A DNA stretch of 8,610 bases from NCBI GenBank assembly GCA_003567075.1, contig PXAU01000112.1, forward strand, positions 1 to 8,610. The letters are read 5' to 3'. The translations under genes were made by a program, and so were the position numbers. Below, piece after piece: positions 5,561 to 8,610 of this stretch. A model generated the notes under the pieces. The model saw nothing but the letters and a program-made list of their open reading frames with translations. It made no database searches and was not told the DNA's origin. Source of the stretch: Trueperaceae bacterium. Lineage in GTDB: Bacteria; Deinococcota; Deinococci; Deinococcales; Trueperaceae. Numbering within the stretch: position 1 is the first letter of the stretch; each line of letters begins with the position of its first letter.

Positions 5561-7363
5561 TCACCAGAACGCGATCTGAACGCCGTCGTTGACGACGTGC
5601 CAGCGCGGTGGATCGTCGAGCGGCCCAGTGAGCACGAGTCCCGAGGGAGCGTCAGGCCCGATCACCGTGGCGCTGACGTTCACCTGTTGTCGAGCGCCGG
5701 CGGGACGACCATCAACAAGTTGGTAGTCGCCGTTGTCGACGAGCTCGTTACCACCCGGTTCGCTGGCGGTGCCGAGGTCGTAGACCCGTGCCGCCTGCCA
5801 GCCCGGTCGCGGGTCGACGTTCGGGATGATGAGACCGATCTCTCCGTTCTCGCGGATCGTGGTGTCGCGCATCAGCAACCGTTGCCCGCCCGCGCCCACA
5901 CCGAACTGGAAGCGTTGCACCGTGCTGCCGTGCAGCTCGAGCACCGAGCGCTCCTCGGCGAAGATCCCAACGCCCACCCCGGCGTCGACCGACGGCTGCT
6001 CGATCACGGTGTCGCGAAGCTCTGCGACGGCCGATCCCGCGAGGCGCAGCCCGTACCCCGAGCGCCGGATCAACGCATCGTCGGCCTCGAGCCGCGCCTC
6101 GCCGCCCATGGCCACCCCGAAGAAGCTGGCGTTCTCGATGCTCGTCCCCTCGAGCGCGGCCGTGGCTGCGCCGCCCAGGATCAGGCCGCGCAGCACATCG
6201 TCGATTCGGCTGCCGCCAGCGAGGCGCAGGTTGGCCTGGCGCACGGCGCGAATCCCGTTGGCCCCGTCCCGCACCTGCACGTCGACGAGCTCGACCTGGC
6301 CGGTCGTGGCCGACACGGCGTGACCGAAGTTCAGGACCGACAGCGACTCGAGCCGTAGATCGCCCTCGGGCGCGAACGCAACCGTGGTCGGAAGGTCGTC
6401 ATCCGACCGCTCGAGGACCGTCGCCTCGGGGCCCTCGCCACGGATGGTCACGCCAGCAGGGACGTTGCTGAAGGTCGGGTCCTCGGCGCCGCTCAGCAGC
6501 GTCTGGGTGGGGAACGTCTCGCCATTCGCCGTGCCGTATGTACCGGCCAGGAGCAGCACCACGTCGCCCTCCTGCGCCAGCTCCAGCGCCCGTCGCATGC
6601 TGCGGAACGGGTCGTCGGGCGTGCCGCGCGCGCCGGCATCCGCGCCGTCGGGACCGGCCGTGAGCGGAACCACCTCCACGGCCGCCGCGACCGTCGCGTC
6701 GCTGCCGGCGCTGAGGAGCACGAGGTCGCGGGCCCCGAGGTCGGCGCCGTGCGGGATCGTCACCGCCAACGTCACCGTCTCGGTGCTCGGGTCGCCGTCG
6801 ACGGTCACCTCGAGCTCGCCCAAGGTCGCGCCCGTCACGGTGTCGAGGTCGTCGCCCTGGACTACGACGCGCCGCATGCCCTCGCCTTGGCGCAGTTGCT
6901 GGCTGTCGTCCGTGTCGCGCACCGCCACCGACGTCACGGTCGGGGCCGGCGCGGTCACGCGGACGGTCAACTCGGCGCTTCGTGCGAGCTCGCCCGCGCT
7001 CGCGAGCAGCGTCAGCGTCCGCTCGCCGGGTGCCAGGCCAGCGTCGGCGCCGAGCGTCAGCGTCGCGCGCGTGGCGTCCTCGGTCAGGCTGGCGGGCGTC
7101 ACCGCGATACCGGCCGGCGCCTCGTCCGCCGTCACCTCGACGGCGCCCGCGAGCCCGCCGCGGCGCTCGATGCGGACCTCGACGCTGACGTCGCCACCGC
7201 GCGGCAGGCTCACGCTGCTGGGAACCAGGCCGATCTCGAGGTCGGGGTCGCCGGCTGGACCCGGCGCGCTGGCGCAGGCCGCCAGCGCCAGCGCGAGCAG
7301 CAGGATGCCGATCGCGCCAAGCGGTCGGGTCACGAGGCGGGGTCTCGTCGATCGTGGTCGCAT
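5561..7363 (-). CDS. Lipoprotein with Ig/IPT-like domains and a DUF1565-type beta-helix
   Basis: 600 residues. Seen: a lipoprotein signal peptide, GAIGILLLALALAAC, with lipobox LAAC and Cys30. Residues about 43-137 form an Ig-like beta-sandwich (PSSVSLPRGGDVSVEVRIERR, TLTLLASAGELARSAELTVRVT). Residues about 141-233 resemble an IPT/TIG-like domain (PTVTSVAVRDTD, VVVQGDDLDTV). From 245 a DUF1565-type segment (GTPDDPFRSMRRALELAQEG, VVLLLAGTYG) leads into a right-handed beta-helix of repeated turns such as VTIRGEG, LESLSVLN, LRLAGGSRIDD and LLMRDTTIREN, to about residue 515. Known: such beta-helices often bind or cleave polysaccharides, but many are structural; no catalytic motif is evident. The start at 7363 has AAGGAG 10 bases upstream; ATG 7390, which overlaps the upstream stop as TGATG, would give 609 residues by translational coupling. 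Confidence 0.8.
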   Translation of the reverse strand: MRPRSTRPRLVTRPLGAIGILLLALALAACASAPGPAGDPDLEIGLVPSSVSLPRGGDVSVEVRIERRGGLAGAVEVTADEAPAGIAVTPASLTEDATRATLTLGADAGLAPGERTLTLLASAGELARSAELTVRVTAPAPTVTSVAVRDTDDSQQLRQGEGMRRVVVQGDDLDTVTGATLGELEVTVDGDPSTETVTLAVTIPHGADLGARDLVLLSAGSDATVAAAVEVVPLTAGPDGADAGARGTPDDPFRSMRRALELAQEGDVVLLLAGTYGTANGETFPTQTLLSGAEDPTFSNVPAGVTIRGEGPEATVLERSDDDLPTTVAFAPEGDLRLESLSVLNFGHAVSATTGQVELVDVQVRDGANGIRAVRQANLRLAGGSRIDDVLRGLILGGAATAALEGTSIENASFFGVAMGGEARLEADDALIRRSGYGLRLAGSAVAELRDTVIEQPSVDAGVGVGIFAEERSVLELHGSTVQRFQFGVGAGGQRLLMRDTTIRENGEIGLIIPNVDPRPGWQAARVYDLGTASEPGGNELVDNGDYQLVDGRPAGARQQVNVSATVIGPDAPSGLVLTGPLDDPPRWHVVNDGVQIAFW

Positions 7364-7373
7364 CGTGGTTCCA

Positions 7374-7379
7374 CTCCTT
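7374..7379 (-). promoter_or_regulatory. Ribosome-binding site of the beta-helix lipoprotein
   Basis: AAGGAG on the minus strand, 10 bases before ATG 7363, a slightly long but usable spacing. It favours 7363 over ATG 7390, which has no such site but shares its A with the upstream stop codon and could be reached by re-initiation. Confidence 0.5.
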
Positions 7380-7389
7380 CGCAGCGCCA

Positions 7390-8610
7390 TCAGTTGACGA
7401 CGACCAGGTAGAAGAACGAGCAGTCGCGCACGACCTCGTTGTCCTCGCCGTCCTCGCCGTCGTCGACGCGCAGGCGGAACGTGACATCGGCGCCGGGCTC
7501 GAGTGCGACATCGGTCCCGATGAAGTGCTCGGCCATAGCCGTGGTCGCGATGACGTCGAAGGAGCGCGTGTCCGGGCCGCCGCCATCGGGTGGTGGATCG
7601 TAGCTGACTGACCACTCGTACTCGAGCGTGCGGCTCTGCTCGTCGGTGGCGGCGGCAGAGAGCTGGAATGGCGCGTTGTCTCCCGACGAGCGGATACGGG
7701 TCTGGCCAACGTTGCAGGTCACGCCCTCCACCTCGAACTCGGTGATCGTGATGACGTTCTCGGGCCGAGGCGCGACGTCGAGGGTGCGGGTGGCGGTCGC
7801 GGTCTCGCCTTCGGCGCCGGTGACGGTGATGGTCACCTCGTACGAGCCTTCGTCCGGGAAGGTGGCTTCGACGGTGCAGCCGAAGCCGGAAGCCGGCGTG
7901 GCACCGGGCACGCTCCAACTGATGTCGTTGCACAGGGCGGTTCCGCCCGCGGGCCTGTACGGGTCGGTCACCAGCGCCGACAGCAGCGCCGGCACCTCCG
8001 CTCGGACCGCGCCCGGCGGCGTAGCGACCGCGGCGGTGGGCGGCGGGTTCACCACGTCGATGTCGAACGAGGCGCTCGTGCTCTCCCCGGCGCTGTCGAC
8101 CGCGGTGGCGGTGATGGTGCGCGGTCCCTCGGTCGTGAACGTGTGCGGGAGCGTGGGCGAGCCGCCGGTGGTGGTGCCCAGGTCGCCGTCCACATCAGAC
8201 GCCCACCTCACGCTGCAGCAGTCGGCGCCGTCCTCCAGGTCGCTCACGGTGGCGCGCAGCGTCAGCTCGCGGTTGAACAGCGCCACGGATTGGACAAGCT
8301 CCGCCTCGATGCTGGGCGGCGTGTTCTCGGCGCTCAGGAACAGCTGCCGCGAGGCCGAGAGCTCCGCGCTGAAGTCCACGATGCGACCGAACGCAGGCAC
8401 CTCGAAGACGAAACCCGCTCTGGCCACGATGCCGCCGTAGACGCTCCAGATGGGATCGCCCGGGATGGTCGCCTCGACCTCAGCGAAGGCGTCGAGCCCC
8501 ACGTTGGGCCCCACGATGCCGTACACCAGCACCGAAGCGCTTCCCGCCACGGCGCCGCGCGCCGCCGCGTTCACGGTGAGTTCGGGATCCACCAGCGACT
8601 CGAAGCCGGC
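7390..8610 (-). CDS. Secreted-type protein with three PKD/Ig-like domains (C-terminal part, cut by right edge)
   Basis: 406 visible residues; the frame is open through the right edge, so the true start is outside the window (the GTG at 8592 is just an internal codon). Residues 1-95 are a glycine/alanine/valine-rich beta-type region I do not recognise. Three beta-sandwich domains follow: about 96-188 (NTPPSIEAEL to FDIDVVN), 189-280 (PPPTAAVATP to TRTLDVAP) and 281-406. The first two look PKD-like (WASDVDGDLG, TFTTEGPRTITATAVDSAGE; FPDEGSYEVTITVTGAEGE). Cysteines occur in pairs, one pair per domain (131/132, 227/245, 299/397), suggesting an oxidised extracytoplasmic protein. No membrane anchor or sorting signal is at the C-terminus. 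Stop TGA 7392-7390 abuts the lipoprotein gene, so the two are probably co-transcribed. Likely role: surface adhesion or binding, by inference only. Confidence 0.75.
   Translation of the reverse strand, partial: AGFESLVDPELTVNAAARGAVAGSASVLVYGIVGPNVGLDAFAEVEATIPGDPIWSVYGGIVARAGFVFEVPAFGRIVDFSAELSASRQLFLSAENTPPSIEAELVQSVALFNRELTLRATVSDLEDGADCCSVRWASDVDGDLGTTTGGSPTLPHTFTTEGPRTITATAVDSAGESTSASFDIDVVNPPPTAAVATPPGAVRAEVPALLSALVTDPYRPAGGTALCNDISWSVPGATPASGFGCTVEATFPDEGSYEVTITVTGAEGETATATRTLDVAPRPENVITITEFEVEGVTCNVGQTRIRSSGDNAPFQLSAAATDEQSRTLEYEWSVSYDPPPDGGGPDTRSFDVIATTAMAEHFIGTDVALEPGADVTFRLRVDDGEDGEDNEVVRDCSFFYLVVVN

Noticed and set aside
4886..6358. 490-codon open frame on the plus strand
   Set aside because: It spans the ends of two minus-strand genes and the gap between them, has no recognisable domain, and its composition is that of an antisense shadow.
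6384..7397. 337-codon Ser/Arg/Pro-rich open frame on the plus strand
   Set aside because: It is antisense to the beta-helix lipoprotein, whose signal peptide, lipobox and repeat structure are clear; the plus-strand product is low complexity.
7364..7933. N-terminal extension of the lipoprotein frame up to 7933
   Set aside because: This stretch overlaps the PKD-protein coding sequence in another frame and is Arg/His-rich; the signal peptide starts just after 7363.

Overview
This is a very GC-rich chromosomal window (roughly two-thirds G+C) in which all convincing genes lie on the minus strand, so gene order is read from the right edge to the left. The coding frames have an almost saturated G/C third position, and three starts have AGGAG-type ribosome-binding sites. 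The protein styles (PKD-type surface protein, DUF1565-type beta-helix lipoprotein, GH26-like lipoprotein, CX4CX2C radical SAM protein) would fit a high-GC member of the Deinococcota such as a Trueperaceae-like bacterium. That placement is an inference from general style, since no rRNA or marker gene is present.

Layout, in transcription order. (1) 8610-7390: C-terminal part of a secreted protein with three PKD/Ig-like domains, cut by the right edge. (2) 7363-5561: a lipoprotein with Ig-like and IPT-like domains followed by a DUF1565-type beta-helix, probably co-transcribed with gene 1. Its TGA stop is followed by 51 further in-frame codons (5560-5408) that still look like coding sequence. (3) 5404-5095: a gene-free gap with a 12-bp inverted repeat that can fold in two mutually exclusive ways, followed by the leader of the next gene. 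(4) 5094-2452: a fusion of a processive-type family 2 glycosyltransferase, membrane segments and a C-terminal lytic-transglycosylase-like domain. (5) 2451-2052: a 400-base gap holding two copies, 184 bases apart, of a structured element. (6) 2051-1041: a lipoprotein with a GH26-like (beta-mannanase/endoglucanase-type) catalytic domain, followed at once by a terminator-like hairpin. (7) 917-1: the N-terminal 305 codons of a radical SAM protein, cut by the left edge.

The most interesting part is 5094-1041. A membrane glycan synthase fused to a cell-wall-cleaving domain sits next to a surface glycoside hydrolase, which suggests a cassette that makes, exports and trims an extracellular polysaccharide. 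Between the two genes lies the tandem element. Each copy has an invariant 26-base 3' block, an invariant loop, and two stem-loops whose sequences differ between copies while pairing is kept. The mismatches that would arise on the plus strand become G-U pairs on the minus strand, so the element looks like an RNA transcribed toward the GH26 gene. I could not match it to a riboswitch class I know. It could be a new tandem cis-regulatory RNA, or a copy of an interspersed repeat family.
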